In this document: positions 1-9,947 of the stretch, piece by piece
How positions within the stretch are numbered: the first letter of the stretch is position 1
How the letters are laid out: every line of letters begins with the position of its first letter
Assembly: GCA_947304245.1 (NCBI GenBank)
Contig: CAMZAK010000001.1
Span: 62,001 to 126,000, forward strand
Reading direction: 5' to 3'
Source: an uncultured Clostridia bacterium
GTDB taxonomy: Bacteria > Bacillota > Clostridia > Oscillospirales > Ruminococcaceae
Length of the DNA: 64,000 nucleotides
The notes under the pieces: generated by a model
Told to the model about the DNA's origin: nothing
What the model saw: the letters and a program-made list of their open reading frames with translations, nothing else
Database searches by the model: none
Program-made: the position numbers and the translations under genes

Positions 1-416
1 TAACTTCAATTGAGCAGATTGCTTCTGTTTCTGTTAGTGAGGCTAGAGTTTTAGTAATAAACCCTTGGGATTCTTCTTCTTTACCTTTAATTGAAAAAGC
101 AATTCAGCAGTCAGACATTGGAATTAACCCGGTTAACGATGGAAAGGTTATTAGGCTTAACTTTCCTCAGTTAACACAAGAAGGAAGAAAAGAAATTGTT
201 AAAGAGGTTAGAAGTTTAAAAGAAGCTGCTAAAATAACCATAAGAAACGTTAGAAAAGATGCTTTAAATGAAATTAAAAATTTAAAGAAAGATGGAACTT
301 TTAGCGAAGATGAGGTTAAAGCAAAAGAAAATAACATAAAAAAATTAGTTGATGAATATAACGAAAAAATAGATGATATTTCAGAAAAAAAAGAGAAAGA
401 AGTTATGGAAGTTTAA
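1..416 (+). CDS. frr: Ribosome recycling factor, 3' part (5' end outside window)
   Basis: Reading frame open from base 3 to a TAA at 414-416. The translated 137 residues match the C-terminal three quarters of RRF, including SVSEARVLVINPWDSS, the INPVNDGKVIRL stretch, and a long charged helix ending in EKKEKEVMEV. RRF dissociates ribosomes from mRNA after termination, together with EF-G. The start and about the first 45 residues lie upstream of the window. The next gene, uppS, begins 27 bases downstream in the same direction, as is usual in Bacillota. The family call is secure. Confidence 0.95.
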   Translation, partial: TSIEQIASVSVSEARVLVINPWDSSSLPLIEKAIQQSDIGINPVNDGKVIRLNFPQLTQEGRKEIVKEVRSLKEAAKITIRNVRKDALNEIKNLKKDGTFSEDEVKAKENNIKKLVDEYNEKIDDISEKKEKEVMEV

Positions 417-443
417 TTAAAATTTTAATTTAGGAGATTTATT

Positions 444-1145
444 TTGTTTATTCCAAAACATATTGCAATAATAATGGATGGGAATGGTAGATGGGCAAAA
501 AGAAGAGGTTTAGCAAGATATAAAGGGCACATTGAAGGAGCAAAAATAATTAAACCAATTGTTTTACATTGCAATGAAATTGGAGTGGAGGTTTTAACTG
601 TTTTTGCTCTTTCAACCGAGAACTGGAATAGGCCTAAATTGGAAGTTAAAGCTTTAGTGAAACTAATTGAAAACTACCTTAACAATATGGATGAATATTT
701 AAAATATGGTGTTAAGATTAAATTTTTGGGAGATTTAAGTATTTTTAGTAACTACATGCAAAATAAGATTCTACAGGTGGAGGAAAAGTTTAGTAAAAAT
801 AAAGGAATGACATTTGCAATAGCTTTAAATTATGGTGCTAAAGATGAAATAAAAAATGCTTTTAAAAAAATATTATTGAAATTTGAAAATAAAGAGCTCA
901 ACAAAGAAGAAATAACAGAAAAATTAATTAGTGAGAATTTATACACAAAAACCTTCCCAATGGTGGACCTTTTAATTAGACCGGGGGGAGAATTTAGAAT
1001 TTCTAATTTTCTTTTATGGCAGGCTGCTTATGCTGAATTTGTTTTTTTAGAAGATGTTTTATGGCCAGACTTTAAACCAGAGCACATAGATTTTGCAGTT
1101 TCTGAATATTCTAAAAGAAATAGAAGGTATGGTAAAATTAGCTAG
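444..1145 (+). CDS. uppS: Isoprenyl transferase (undecaprenyl diphosphate synthase)
   Basis: Cis-prenyltransferase making C55 undecaprenyl diphosphate, the lipid carrier for peptidoglycan precursors; 233 residues, normal length. The MDGNGRW motif at residues 11-17 carries the catalytic Asp. The ALNYGAKDEI segment and DLLIRPGGE (normally RTSGE) near residue 180 form the substrate site. Start is TTG at 444, preceded by TAGGAGA about 8 bases upstream; no ATG is placed as well. It lies between frr and cdsA. The stop codon overlaps the Shine-Dalgarno region of cdsA, so the two are probably translationally coupled. Confidence 0.96.
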   Translation: MFIPKHIAIIMDGNGRWAKRRGLARYKGHIEGAKIIKPIVLHCNEIGVEVLTVFALSTENWNRPKLEVKALVKLIENYLNNMDEYLKYGVKIKFLGDLSIFSNYMQNKILQVEEKFSKNKGMTFAIALNYGAKDEIKNAFKKILLKFENKELNKEEITEKLISENLYTKTFPMVDLLIRPGGEFRISNFLLWQAAYAEFVFLEDVLWPDFKPEHIDFAVSEYSKRNRRYGKIS

Positions 1146-1158
1146 AGGAGAAAAAATT

Positions 1159-1986
1159 ATGAAAGCTAGAATTATTAGTGGAATTTTAGGAATTGGAATT
1201 TTAGTTTTAATTTTATTTTTTTACGATACTTTACTTTTAAATTTTGCGGTTTCTTGTGTTTGTGTGATGATGGTTTATGAAATTTTTTGTGCAACCAAAA
1301 TGTTTGAAAAATCTTTTTTGGTTTTTTTTGTTTCTGCTCTGTTTTCATTTGTTTTGCCTTTTTTAAAGTTAGAGCGCGGTTCAGATTTTAGGATTTTTGC
1401 AATATGTTTTTATGTTGCTTTTAATGTTTTATTTTTATTGAAAAAAAACAGAGAATTTAGAGTTTATGACATATTTTTTTGCTGTGTTTTCACAATTTTC
1501 ATGACGCTTTTTATTAGTAATATAATATACATTCGTTTTAAATTTAAACCTTACGGGCTTTATTACACAATTTTGTTTTTCATAATTTCTTGGGTTTGCG
1601 ATATTGGAGCTTATTTTGTTGGAGTAATTTTTGGAAAAACAAAACTAGCTCCTAACATAAGCCCTAAAAAAACCGTTGAGGGGTTTATTGGAGGAATTGT
1701 TTTTAGTTTTGTTGTTGTTTTTATTTATAGTTATACATATTTAAATTTTAATAATTTTAAAGTAGAGTTTAACTATTTAAATTTAGTTATTGCAACAATT
1801 TTAGGAGTTGTTTTTGCAACAGCAGGAGATTTGAGTTTTTCTGTATTTAAAAGGCAAAGAGGAATTAAAGATTTTGGGAACATTTTAAAAGGGCAGGGTG
1901 GAATGTTAGACAGGTTTGACAGTTGGATTTTTGTTTCTGCTATTTTATATCCTTTTATTAAATCTTTCCCAATTTTAATTTTTTAG
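1159..1986 (+). CDS. cdsA: Phosphatidate cytidylyltransferase
   Basis: Integral membrane enzyme making CDP-diacylglycerol from CTP and phosphatidic acid for phospholipid synthesis; 275 residues with about eight hydrophobic segments. The C-terminal signature is clear: FSVFKRQRGIKDFGN followed by a GG-MLDRFDS element. One residue is odd: the usual PGHGG reads KGQGG, with Gln (CAG) for the conserved His. Start chosen at ATG 1159 because AGAGGAG sits 9 bases upstream; an earlier in-frame start inside uppS (1093) has no comparable site. Member of the uppS-cdsA-dxr-rseP operon. Confidence 0.93.
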   Translation: MKARIISGILGIGILVLILFFYDTLLLNFAVSCVCVMMVYEIFCATKMFEKSFLVFFVSALFSFVLPFLKLERGSDFRIFAICFYVAFNVLFLLKKNREFRVYDIFFCCVFTIFMTLFISNIIYIRFKFKPYGLYYTILFFIISWVCDIGAYFVGVIFGKTKLAPNISPKKTVEGFIGGIVFSFVVVFIYSYTYLNFNNFKVEFNYLNLVIATILGVVFATAGDLSFSVFKRQRGIKDFGNILKGQGGMLDRFDSWIFVSAILYPFIKSFPILIF

Positions 1987-2000
1987 GTTTGGGGTTTTAA

Positions 2001-3167
2001 ATGAAAAAGAAAATTTGTTTACTAGGCAGCACCGGTTCTGTTGGAGTGCAGTGTTTGAGTGTTTGTGAGGAATTAGGAATTAAAGTTATAGCCATTGCTG
2101 CAAAAAAGAACATAAAACTTTTAGAAGAACAAGCTAGGAAATTTAACGTTAAAAAAGTTTGTGTCTTTGAGGAAAAGTATTATGAAACTTTGAAAGAAAA
2201 TTTAAAGGATTGCTTTTGTGAAGTTGTTTGCGGGCTAGAGGGAATATTTAAAATATGCCAAGAAGAGTGTGACGTTGTTTTAAATGCAATAGTGGGGATT
2301 GAAGGGCTTTTTCCAACCGTTTTTGCACTAGAAGCAAAAAAAAATGTTGCACTTGCAAACAAAGAAACTTTGGTTACGGCGGGAGAATTAATTTTAAAGT
2401 TAGCTGAAAAAAATGGTTGTGAAGTTTTGCCGGTGGACAGCGAGCATTCTGCAATTTTTCAGTGCATTAGAGCTAGCAAAAAAAACGAAGTTAAAAGTTT
2501 AATTTTAACGGCATCTGGGGGCCCTTTTTTGGGTAAGACTCGTGAATTTTTAAAAAACGTTACCAAAAAAGAAGCATTAAAACACCCTAACTGGAAGATG
2601 GGAGAAAAAATAACAATAGATTCTGCAACTTTAATGAATAAGGGGCTAGAATTAATTGAAGCTGTTAAACTTTTTAAAAAAAAGCCGGAAGAAATTGTTG
2701 TTGTTGTTCATCCGCAAAGTGTTTTGCATTCTGCTGTGGAATTTGTTGATGGAGCAATTTTAGGGCAGTTTTCTGTTCCTACAATGAAACTTGCAATTCA
2801 ATATGCTTTAACATACCCTAACAGGGTTTATTCTAAAATTAAACCCTTTAAATTCACAGATTACCTAAATCTTAGCTTTTTAAAACCAGACAACGAAACT
2901 TTTCCCTGCATAAAATTTTGTGAAATAGCTGCTAAAAGAGGAGGTTTGTTTCCCACAATTTTAAACGCTGTTAATGAAAAAGCTGTGGAACTTTTTTTGA
3001 ATGGGGAAATTGAATTTTTAGACATAGAAAAAGCAGTTGAAAATTCTTTAAAAATTGAATTAAAGCAGGAAGAGTTTTCTGTGAGCACAATTTTAAAAAC
3101 AGACAAATTAATTAAAGAAAATTTTAATAATATTTTAAAAATGAAGAAATTAGAGGTTTTTAGTTAA
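2001..3167 (+). CDS. dxr: 1-deoxy-D-xylulose-5-phosphate reductoisomerase
   Basis: Second step of the MEP isoprenoid pathway, converting DXP to 2-C-methyl-D-erythritol 4-phosphate with NADPH. At 388 residues it is of normal length. The N-terminal GSTGSVGVQ nucleotide-binding loop, the LPVDSEHSAIFQC metal/substrate segment near residue 145, LTASGGPF, HPNWKMG and the ATLMNKGLE loop are all intact. It feeds ispG two genes downstream, and ultimately uppS upstream. The stop TAA overlaps the ATG of rseP (TAATG), suggesting coupled translation. Confidence 0.97.
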   Translation: MKKKICLLGSTGSVGVQCLSVCEELGIKVIAIAAKKNIKLLEEQARKFNVKKVCVFEEKYYETLKENLKDCFCEVVCGLEGIFKICQEECDVVLNAIVGIEGLFPTVFALEAKKNVALANKETLVTAGELILKLAEKNGCEVLPVDSEHSAIFQCIRASKKNEVKSLILTASGGPFLGKTREFLKNVTKKEALKHPNWKMGEKITIDSATLMNKGLELIEAVKLFKKKPEEIVVVVHPQSVLHSAVEFVDGAILGQFSVPTMKLAIQYALTYPNRVYSKIKPFKFTDYLNLSFLKPDNETFPCIKFCEIAAKRGGLFPTILNAVNEKAVELFLNGEIEFLDIEKAVENSLKIELKQEEFSVSTILKTDKLIKENFNNILKMKKLEVFS

Positions 3168-4150
3168 TGTTTATTGTAAACACAATAATTTTATTTGAAG
3201 TAATTATTTTAACTCATGAATTAGGGCATTTTTTAGCAGCTAAATTTTTTAAGGTTCATGTTAGAGAATTTGCAATTGGTTTTGGGCCCACAATTTTAAA
3301 ATGGGGCAAAGGTTTAACTAAATATTCTTTGCGGCTCTTTCCCATTGGGGGTTATGTTGCTTTTAAAGATGAAGAAAAATTTTCTAAGGTTCCAATTTTA
3401 AATAGAATGATTATTATTTTAGCGGGCCCTTTAGTTAACATTTTTTCAGCTATGTTTGCAATCTTTGCAATTCTTTTAATTCAGGGGAAATATAGCTCTT
3501 TAGAAGTTGAAAGTGTTAAAAGTTATTGCACACAAATTAAACCTAACGATGAGATAATTAAGGTTAACAACCATAAGCTTCTAGGAGCAAACGACTTTTT
3601 ATTTGAACTTTCTAAAATTCCTCCTAATGAAAAGGTTAATTTAACCGTTTTGAGAAATAAGGAAAAAATTGAAGTTGAAGATGTTGGGCAAGAAGTTAAA
3701 ACTCAGGAAGGTTTGAAAAAGTCTATTGGGCTAAATTTAAGGGTTAAGAAATTAAATTTTTTAACTGCAATAACAAAAACATTTGAAAACTTTTTGTTTG
3801 TTTTAAAATTAATTTTTTCTTCAATTTTCAACATGTTCACGGGAAAAGCCTCTTTAAAAGATGTTTCTGGGCCTGTTGGGCTTTTTAAAACGGTTGGAGA
3901 AGCCGAAAAAAAAGGGGTTTGTGCTGTAATTTTTCTTTTTGCTCTTCTTTGTGTTAACATTGGAATGTTTAATTTGCTGCCTTTTTTTGCTTTAGATGGT
4001 GGGCAGTTTCTGTTTTTGGTTTACGAATTAATTTTTAAACGGCCTATAAGCAAAAAGATGCAAAATATTTTTAACGCAATAGGTTTTACAGTTTTAATTT
4101 TAATGCTAGTTATTGTAACATTTAAAGATATATTTTTAATTTTAAAATAA
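3167..4150 (+). CDS. rseP: RIP metalloprotease RseP (site-2 protease)
   Basis: Membrane-embedded zinc protease that cuts single-pass proteins within the membrane (anti-sigma factors and leftover signal peptides). The zinc motif HELGH lies at residues 17-21 in the first membrane helix. A PDZ domain follows (about 120-210), and the NLLPFFALDGG motif near residue 275 supplies the third zinc ligand. At 327 residues it is slightly short but has all core parts. Start overlaps the dxr stop. Its place between dxr and ispG is typical of Clostridia. Confidence 0.95.
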   Translation: MFIVNTIILFEVIILTHELGHFLAAKFFKVHVREFAIGFGPTILKWGKGLTKYSLRLFPIGGYVAFKDEEKFSKVPILNRMIIILAGPLVNIFSAMFAIFAILLIQGKYSSLEVESVKSYCTQIKPNDEIIKVNNHKLLGANDFLFELSKIPPNEKVNLTVLRNKEKIEVEDVGQEVKTQEGLKKSIGLNLRVKKLNFLTAITKTFENFLFVLKLIFSSIFNMFTGKASLKDVSGPVGLFKTVGEAEKKGVCAVIFLFALLCVNIGMFNLLPFFALDGGQFLFLVYELIFKRPISKKMQNIFNAIGFTVLILMLVIVTFKDIFLILK

Positions 4151-4165
4151 GACAGAGGTTTTAAA

Positions 4166-5215
4166 ATGAGAAGAAACTTAAAAGAAGTTAAGTTGAAAAA
4201 CGGGTTTATTTTTAATGGTGAGAAAATATATTTGCAGTCTATGTTAAACAAACCTTCTAAAAACATTAAAGAAAATTTAAAGCAAGCAGAAGTTTTAGAG
4301 CAGTTGGGTTGCCACATAATTAGGGTTTCTGTTCCTAGTGTTGAAGATGTGAAATTAATTAAAGCTTTAAAAAAACATGTTAGCTCTCCAATTGTTGCAG
4401 ATGTGCATTTTAACCATGAAATTGCAATTGAAGCGGTTAAAAATGGGGCAGACAAAATAAGAATTAACCCTGGTAACATCACTAAAAAAGAAAATTTGAA
4501 AAAGATTGTTGATGTTTGCAAAAACTATGAGGTTCCAATTAGAATTGGAGTTAACTCGGGTTCTTTAGAAAAGGAATTTTTAAAAAAAGGAGAAAAGGTT
4601 GGCCACAAAGCTCTTTTAAAAAGCGCTTTAAAAAATGTTAGCTTGTTTGAAAATGAGTTTAATTTTTCTAACATTGTTGTTTCAATTAAGTCTTCTAATG
4701 TTTTGGATGTTGTTCTTGCTTGCAGAGAATTTAGAAGGCTTAAAAATTTCCCTTTACATTTAGGGGTAACAGAGGCAGGGCTTGAAAAAGCAAGTTTAGT
4801 TAAGTCTTCCATTGCCATTGGCTCTCTTTTGTTAGACGGAATTGGGGAAACAATTAGAGTTTCCATAACCGGAGAGCCTGAAAAAGAAATTGAAGCTGCT
4901 AAACTAATTTTAAACGCATTAAACATTGAAAAAAAAGGGGTTGAGATTATTTCATGCCCAACATGTGGGCGAACTAAAATTAACATTTTAAAAATTGCAA
5001 GAGAGGTTGAAGAAAAATTAAAGTGTTGTGAAAAAAATTTAAAAATTGCTATAATGGGTTGTGTTGTTAACGGCCCCGGAGAAGCAAAAGAGTGTGACAT
5101 TGGAATTGCAGGAGGAAACAAGGTTGCGGTTTTATTTAAAAAAGGCGAAGTTGTTGCAAGCTTTAAAGAAGAAGAAATTGTGGATGTTTTATTAAAAGAA
5201 ATTGAAAAATTTTAA
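4166..5215 (+). CDS. ispG: 4-hydroxy-3-methylbut-2-en-1-yl diphosphate synthase (IspG)
   Basis: Penultimate MEP-pathway enzyme, a [4Fe-4S] protein reducing MEcPP to HMBPP. 349 residues: TIM-barrel N-terminal domain (VADVHFN, DKIRINPGN) and a C-terminal cluster domain with the cluster ligands in CPTCGRTK near residue 260 and MGCVVNGPGEAKECDIGIAGG near residue 295. Start ATG 4166 has AGAGG upstream. With dxr this is the second MEP gene in the operon. The oxygen-sensitive cluster fits an anaerobe. Confidence 0.97.
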   Translation: MRRNLKEVKLKNGFIFNGEKIYLQSMLNKPSKNIKENLKQAEVLEQLGCHIIRVSVPSVEDVKLIKALKKHVSSPIVADVHFNHEIAIEAVKNGADKIRINPGNITKKENLKKIVDVCKNYEVPIRIGVNSGSLEKEFLKKGEKVGHKALLKSALKNVSLFENEFNFSNIVVSIKSSNVLDVVLACREFRRLKNFPLHLGVTEAGLEKASLVKSSIAIGSLLLDGIGETIRVSITGEPEKEIEAAKLILNALNIEKKGVEIISCPTCGRTKINILKIAREVEEKLKCCEKNLKIAIMGCVVNGPGEAKECDIGIAGGNKVAVLFKKGEVVASFKEEEIVDVLLKEIEKF

Positions 5216-5242
5216 TTTTATTAAAAGAAAAGGACTAATAAT

Positions 5243-8200
5243 ATGAAAAACAGTTTAAAAAAAATTTTTAAAGAGCTAGATGAAACATTTGAAGGCAGAT
5301 TTTTAATTTTACAAGAAGGAATAATTAAAAAAATTATTAAAAATTTTGAAGAAAAAACCTTAAAGTTAAATGTTTTACTAAAAGAGAATGTGCAAAAAGA
5401 AGAAATTTTAAGCTGTGAAGAATATTTAAAACAAAAACTAGGTTTAAAAGAAGTAAAATTAGAAATTTTTTATGACGAAGTTAAAGAAGAGATTTCTTTT
5501 GAATTAATTTTAAAAAAAATTGAAGAAAACTCACCTTTTTTAGGGAATGTTTTAAGAGAATGTGAAATTAAAATAAAAGAGAAAAATGTTAAAATAATAA
5601 CCGAAGAAAAATCTGTTAACCTGCTATTAAAATTAAAGGCAGATGAAAAAATTAAACAAATTATTAATAAAGAATTTAATTTAAATTTTTCTATTGAAAT
5701 TTTAGATGAAGCTAAAGAAAATTTTAAAGAGCAAACAAAGAAAAAATTAAATTTTGCAGAAGAAGAAAAAGTTAAAGTTTTAGATGATTCGAAAACTTTA
5801 AAAGAATGTTTACCAGAAAAAAAAGAAGAAAAAAATGTTTTTGAAAAAGAAAACAAAACTCCTAAAGTGGAAATAATTAAAGGAAGTGAAATTAAAAACA
5901 AACCAATTAAAATTAAAGAAATTGTGGCGCCTATTTCTAATTGTGTTGTTTTTGGAGAAATTTTTTCTTTAAAAGTTCATGAATATAAAGAAAAAACAAT
6001 GCAAATTAGAACATATTACATCACAGATTTTACTTCTTCAATTTCTTTTAAAATTTTTTGTAAGAGTTCAGATTCTAATCAGTTTTCTAAATTAAAAGAA
6101 GGGGAAAATGTTTTACTAAGAGGAAATGTTGAAACAGACAGGTTTGATGGAGAACTAACATTTGTTGCAAAAGATGTTAATTTAATTAAAAAAGAGCAAA
6201 AAAAAGATGATGCCATAAAAAAAAGAGTGGAACTACATCTTCACACTAATATGTCTGCTATGGATGGGGTTACTTCTGTTAAAAAATTAATTAATTTTGT
6301 TCATGGTTTGGGGCAAAAAGCAGTTGCAATAACAGATCATGCTAATGTTCAGTCTTTTCCGGAGGCCATGAACGTTGTAGACCAAATTAGAAAAAATGGA
6401 GATGAATTTAAATTAATTTTCGGGATGGAAGGCTATTTTGTGGACGATTTTGCTTTAATTGTTTATGGAGAAAAAGAGCAAAATTTAAACAAAAGGTTTG
6501 TGGTGTTCGACACCGAAACAACAGGGTTAAATTTTAAAAAAGACAGATTAACAGAAATTGGAGCAGTTGAATTAATTAACGGAGAAGTTGGAGAAATTTT
6601 TAAAACCTTTGTTAACCCTAAAATTAAAATTTCTCAAAAAATTACAGAGTTAACAGGAATTAACAATGAAATGGTTTTAAATGCTCCTTTTGAAGATGTT
6701 GCTTTAAAAAAATTTTTAGAGTTTGTTGATGGGGCTGTTTTGGTTGCTCATAATGCATTATTCGACCTTAATTTTTTAAAAGAAACTGCAAAAAGAAATA
6801 ACATTAAGTTAAATGTAACCGTAATAGACACTTTAACTTTAGCTAAGGTTATTTATAAAAACCTAGCAAAATTCACACTAGACAAGTTAGTTAAACATTT
6901 AAAGTTGGGTGAGTTTAACCACCATAGAGCTTTTGATGATGCTTTAATTCTTGCAAAAGTTTTTTCTAATATGCTTTTAACTTTAAAAGAAGAGTTTAAA
7001 ATTAAAGATGTTGCTGAAATTAACGCTAAACTATGTGAAAAAATAGATTTTAAAAAGCAGAAGATGAATCATATTAGTTTAATTGCAAGAAACACTGTAG
7101 GGCTTAAAAATCTTTATAAATTAGTTTCTATTTCTCATTTAGAATTTTACTACAAAAAACCTAGAATTTTAAAAAGTATTCTTTTAAAACATAAAGAAGG
7201 TTTACTAGTTGGCAGCGCTTGCTCTAGGGGAGAGTTGTTTGAAGCAATTTTAATGGGCGAAGAAGAAGAAAAGTTAGAAGAGATTGCAAAATTTTACGAT
7301 TACCTAGAAATTCAGCCTGTTAAAAATAATGAATATTTGTTGGATTTGGAAAAGGTTAAAAGTTTTAAGGAACTAGAAGAAATAAATTTAAAAATTTTGG
7401 AGTTAGGCAAAAAATTAAACATTCCTGTTGTTGCAACTGGAGATGTGCATTTTCTTAGAAAGGAAGAAGCAATATTTAGAAAAATTTTGCTTAATTCTTT
7501 AAAGTTTGCAGAAGACTTTAATTCTGATGGGTTTTGTTTTCAAACCACAAAAGAGATGCTTTCTAATTTTTCCTATTTAACAGAAAAAGACGCTTTAGAT
7601 GTTGTTGTTAACAACACTCATAAAATTGCAAAAATGGTGGATTACCACATAAGGCCGTTCCCGAATGGGACTTATACTCCAAACATTGAAAATTCTGAAG
7701 AAACTTTAAAAGAGTTAACGCTTAAAAAAGCGGAAGAAATTTACGGAAAAAAGTTTCCCGAAATTGTTGAAAAAAGGCTTGAAAAAGAGCTCAATTCCAT
7801 AATTAAACACGGCTTTTCTGCTTTATATGTTATAGCGCAAAAGTTGGTTAATAAATCGCTAGAAGACGGATTTTTAGTGGGCTCTCGTGGTTCTGTTGGT
7901 TCTTCTTTTGTTGCTTTTTTAATGGGCATTTCTGAAGTTAACCCTTTAGCGCCGCATTATGTTTGCTTAAAATGCCATCACACAGAATTTTTTTTAGACG
8001 GAAGTGTTGGCTCGGGTTACGATTTAAAAGAAAAAAGTTGCCCTAATTGTGGTGAAAAGTTGCAAAGAGACGGACAAAACATTCCTTTTGAAACATTTTT
8101 AGGGTTTGATGGAGACAAAGCACCAGACATAGACCTAAATTTTTCTGGTGAATATCAGAATAAAATTCATAAATATACTGAAAATTTATTTGGAAAGGAT

Positions 8201-9562
8201 TATGTTTTTAAAGCGGGCACAATTTCTTCAATTGCTTCTAGAACTGCATTTGGTTTTGCTATGAAATATGTTGAAGAGAAAAATCTTAATTTAAATAAGG
8301 CAGAAAAACTAAGGCTTTCTAAGGGTTGTGAAGGGGTTAAAAGAACAACAGGGCAACACCCAGGAGGAATGGTTGTTGTGCCCAATAACTATGAAATATT
8401 TGACTTCACCCCAATTCAGCATCCTGCTGATGACTCTAAGAGTGACATTATAACAACTCATTTTGACTTTAACTCGCTGCATGATACAATTTTAAAACTA
8501 GACCTTTTAGGGCACGATGTTCCTACTATGTATAGATATTTAGAAAAATTAACAGGGAAGAAAATTGTTGAAGTTAACATGAGTGATGAAAAGGTTATTA
8601 GCTTGTTTACTTCAACCAAAGCTTTAGGTGTTAGTGAGGAAGAAATATTTAGTAAAACAGGGACATTGTCTTTGCCAGAAATGGGGACTAAATTTGTGCG
8701 GCAGATGCTTGAGCAAGCGCAACCAAAAACCTTTTCAGACCTTTTGCAAATTTCTGGGCTTTCTCACGGAACAGATGTGTGGATTGGGAACGCTCAAGAA
8801 CTAATAAACAAAAAGATTTGCACTATTTCTGAAGTAATAGGCACAAGAGACAACATAATGATTAATTTAATTCAAAAAGGAATTAAACCAAAGCTTGCAT
8901 TTAAAATTATGGAAATTGTAAGAAAAGGGCAAGCTAAAACAAAACTAACTGAAGAAATAATTAAAGAGCTCAAAGAACATGGGGTTGCAGACTGGTTTAT
9001 TGAAAGTTGCATGAAAATTAAATATATGTTCCCTAAAGCGCATGCTGCGGCTTACGTTATTGCTGCAATTAGAATTGGTTGGTTTAAGGTTTATGAGCCT
9101 TTGGCTTACTACGCAACATATTTTACAGTAAGAGGGCAAGACATAGATTCTAACATTGTTATTAAAGGAAAAGAAAAGGTTAGAAAAAAGATTGAAGAAC
9201 TAATGGCAAAAGGGAACGAAAAAACAGTTAAAGAGAACGATGTTTTAGAAACCTTGCTTGTTGCTAATGAGATGATGTGCAGAGGGTTTAGCTTTTTGCC
9301 TGTTAACCTTTATTCTTCTCGTGCTTTTGAATATGTTATTGAAGATGGAAAAATTAGGCTTGCTTTTAATTCTTTAAAAGGGCTAGGGGAGATTGCAGCT
9401 AAAAAGCTTGAAAAATCTGCTTTAGAGGGGGAATATATTTCGGTGGAGGATTTAATTAAAAGGACAGGTATTTCTAAAGTTGTTGTTGAATGTTTAAAAG
9501 AGATGGGAGCTTTAAAAGATATGCCTGAAACTAGCCAGATGAGTTTATTAAATTTTAGTTAA
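5243..9562 (+). CDS. polC: DNA polymerase III subunit alpha, PolC type (with 3'-5' exonuclease)
   Basis: Main replicative polymerase of low-GC Gram-positives, 1439 residues and full length. Domains in order: variable N-terminal region (1-230); OB fold (about 235-325); first half of the PHP domain (ELHLHT near 331); inserted DEDDh exonuclease (FDTETTG near 422, HNALFDL near 507, HHRAFDD near 560); second PHP half; zinc-binding cysteines CLKC and CPNCG (about 907-940); polymerase core with APDIDLNFSG near 960; HPGGM near 1038; helix-hairpin-helix end. AAAAGGA precedes the ATG. Both catalytic activities appear intact. Confidence 0.98.
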   Translation: MKNSLKKIFKELDETFEGRFLILQEGIIKKIIKNFEEKTLKLNVLLKENVQKEEILSCEEYLKQKLGLKEVKLEIFYDEVKEEISFELILKKIEENSPFLGNVLRECEIKIKEKNVKIITEEKSVNLLLKLKADEKIKQIINKEFNLNFSIEILDEAKENFKEQTKKKLNFAEEEKVKVLDDSKTLKECLPEKKEEKNVFEKENKTPKVEIIKGSEIKNKPIKIKEIVAPISNCVVFGEIFSLKVHEYKEKTMQIRTYYITDFTSSISFKIFCKSSDSNQFSKLKEGENVLLRGNVETDRFDGELTFVAKDVNLIKKEQKKDDAIKKRVELHLHTNMSAMDGVTSVKKLINFVHGLGQKAVAITDHANVQSFPEAMNVVDQIRKNGDEFKLIFGMEGYFVDDFALIVYGEKEQNLNKRFVVFDTETTGLNFKKDRLTEIGAVELINGEVGEIFKTFVNPKIKISQKITELTGINNEMVLNAPFEDVALKKFLEFVDGAVLVAHNALFDLNFLKETAKRNNIKLNVTVIDTLTLAKVIYKNLAKFTLDKLVKHLKLGEFNHHRAFDDALILAKVFSNMLLTLKEEFKIKDVAEINAKLCEKIDFKKQKMNHISLIARNTVGLKNLYKLVSISHLEFYYKKPRILKSILLKHKEGLLVGSACSRGELFEAILMGEEEEKLEEIAKFYDYLEIQPVKNNEYLLDLEKVKSFKELEEINLKILELGKKLNIPVVATGDVHFLRKEEAIFRKILLNSLKFAEDFNSDGFCFQTTKEMLSNFSYLTEKDALDVVVNNTHKIAKMVDYHIRPFPNGTYTPNIENSEETLKELTLKKAEEIYGKKFPEIVEKRLEKELNSIIKHGFSALYVIAQKLVNKSLEDGFLVGSRGSVGSSFVAFLMGISEVNPLAPHYVCLKCHHTEFFLDGSVGSGYDLKEKSCPNCGEKLQRDGQNIPFETFLGFDGDKAPDIDLNFSGEYQNKIHKYTENLFGKDYVFKAGTISSIASRTAFGFAMKYVEEKNLNLNKAEKLRLSKGCEGVKRTTGQHPGGMVVVPNNYEIFDFTPIQHPADDSKSDIITTHFDFNSLHDTILKLDLLGHDVPTMYRYLEKLTGKKIVEVNMSDEKVISLFTSTKALGVSEEEIFSKTGTLSLPEMGTKFVRQMLEQAQPKTFSDLLQISGLSHGTDVWIGNAQELINKKICTISEVIGTRDNIMINLIQKGIKPKLAFKIMEIVRKGQAKTKLTEEIIKELKEHGVADWFIESCMKIKYMFPKAHAAAYVIAAIRIGWFKVYEPLAYYATYFTVRGQDIDSNIVIKGKEKVRKKIEELMAKGNEKTVKENDVLETLLVANEMMCRGFSFLPVNLYSSRAFEYVIEDGKIRLAFNSLKGLGEIAAKKLEKSALEGEYISVEDLIKRTGISKVVVECLKEMGALKDMPETSQMSLLNFS

Positions 9563-9579
9563 TTAAAGGGAGAAATTTT

Positions 9580-9945
9580 ATGGGTGTTAAAGATGAAAAT
9601 ATTTTTGGCTTTGTGGAAAACATTTCAGAATTTTTAAATGTTATTCTTTTTAAAGAACTAGGAATTACAGTTAAAGACTACGATGAATATGAAGAATTGT
9701 TAGATTTAAAAAACGAATTGAAAAATTATATTGAAAAAAAAGAATTTAAAAAAGCAGAAGATTTATTATTTAAAGAAATTGAAAACGAGAATAAAGATCA
9801 TTCTGTTTTGCGTGTTGCTTATTGGTTTTATTTTAAGTTAAATTCATATTCCGAAGGAGAATTAAAAGAAGGAGGTTTTGAAAGATTAGACATTTTAAAT
9901 GGTTTGAGAAAAATTGAAAATTTTTGTTTGGGCGGCATTAATTAA
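9580..9945 (+). CDS. Small uncharacterised helical protein
   Basis: 121 residues, acidic/lysine-rich, with no signal peptide and no membrane segment; predicted almost entirely helical. A good Shine-Dalgarno (AAAGGGAG) precedes the ATG, and it sits 17 bases after polC and 2 bases before recQ on the same strand, so it is very probably expressed with them. The sequence alternates hydrophobic and charged residues, as in small tetratricopeptide-like or DUF6483-like proteins, but I cannot assign a family with confidence. No catalytic motif is seen. Confidence 0.75.
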   Translation: MGVKDENIFGFVENISEFLNVILFKELGITVKDYDEYEELLDLKNELKNYIEKKEFKKAEDLLFKEIENENKDHSVLRVAYWFYFKLNSYSEGELKEGGFERLDILNGLRKIENFCLGGIN

Positions 9946-9947
9946 AT

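Noticed and set aside
4021-5121. Long minus-strand frames opposite rseP and ispG
   Set aside because: Antisense shadows of highly conserved genes, caused by low stop density opposite AT-biased coding sequence; no ribosome sites.
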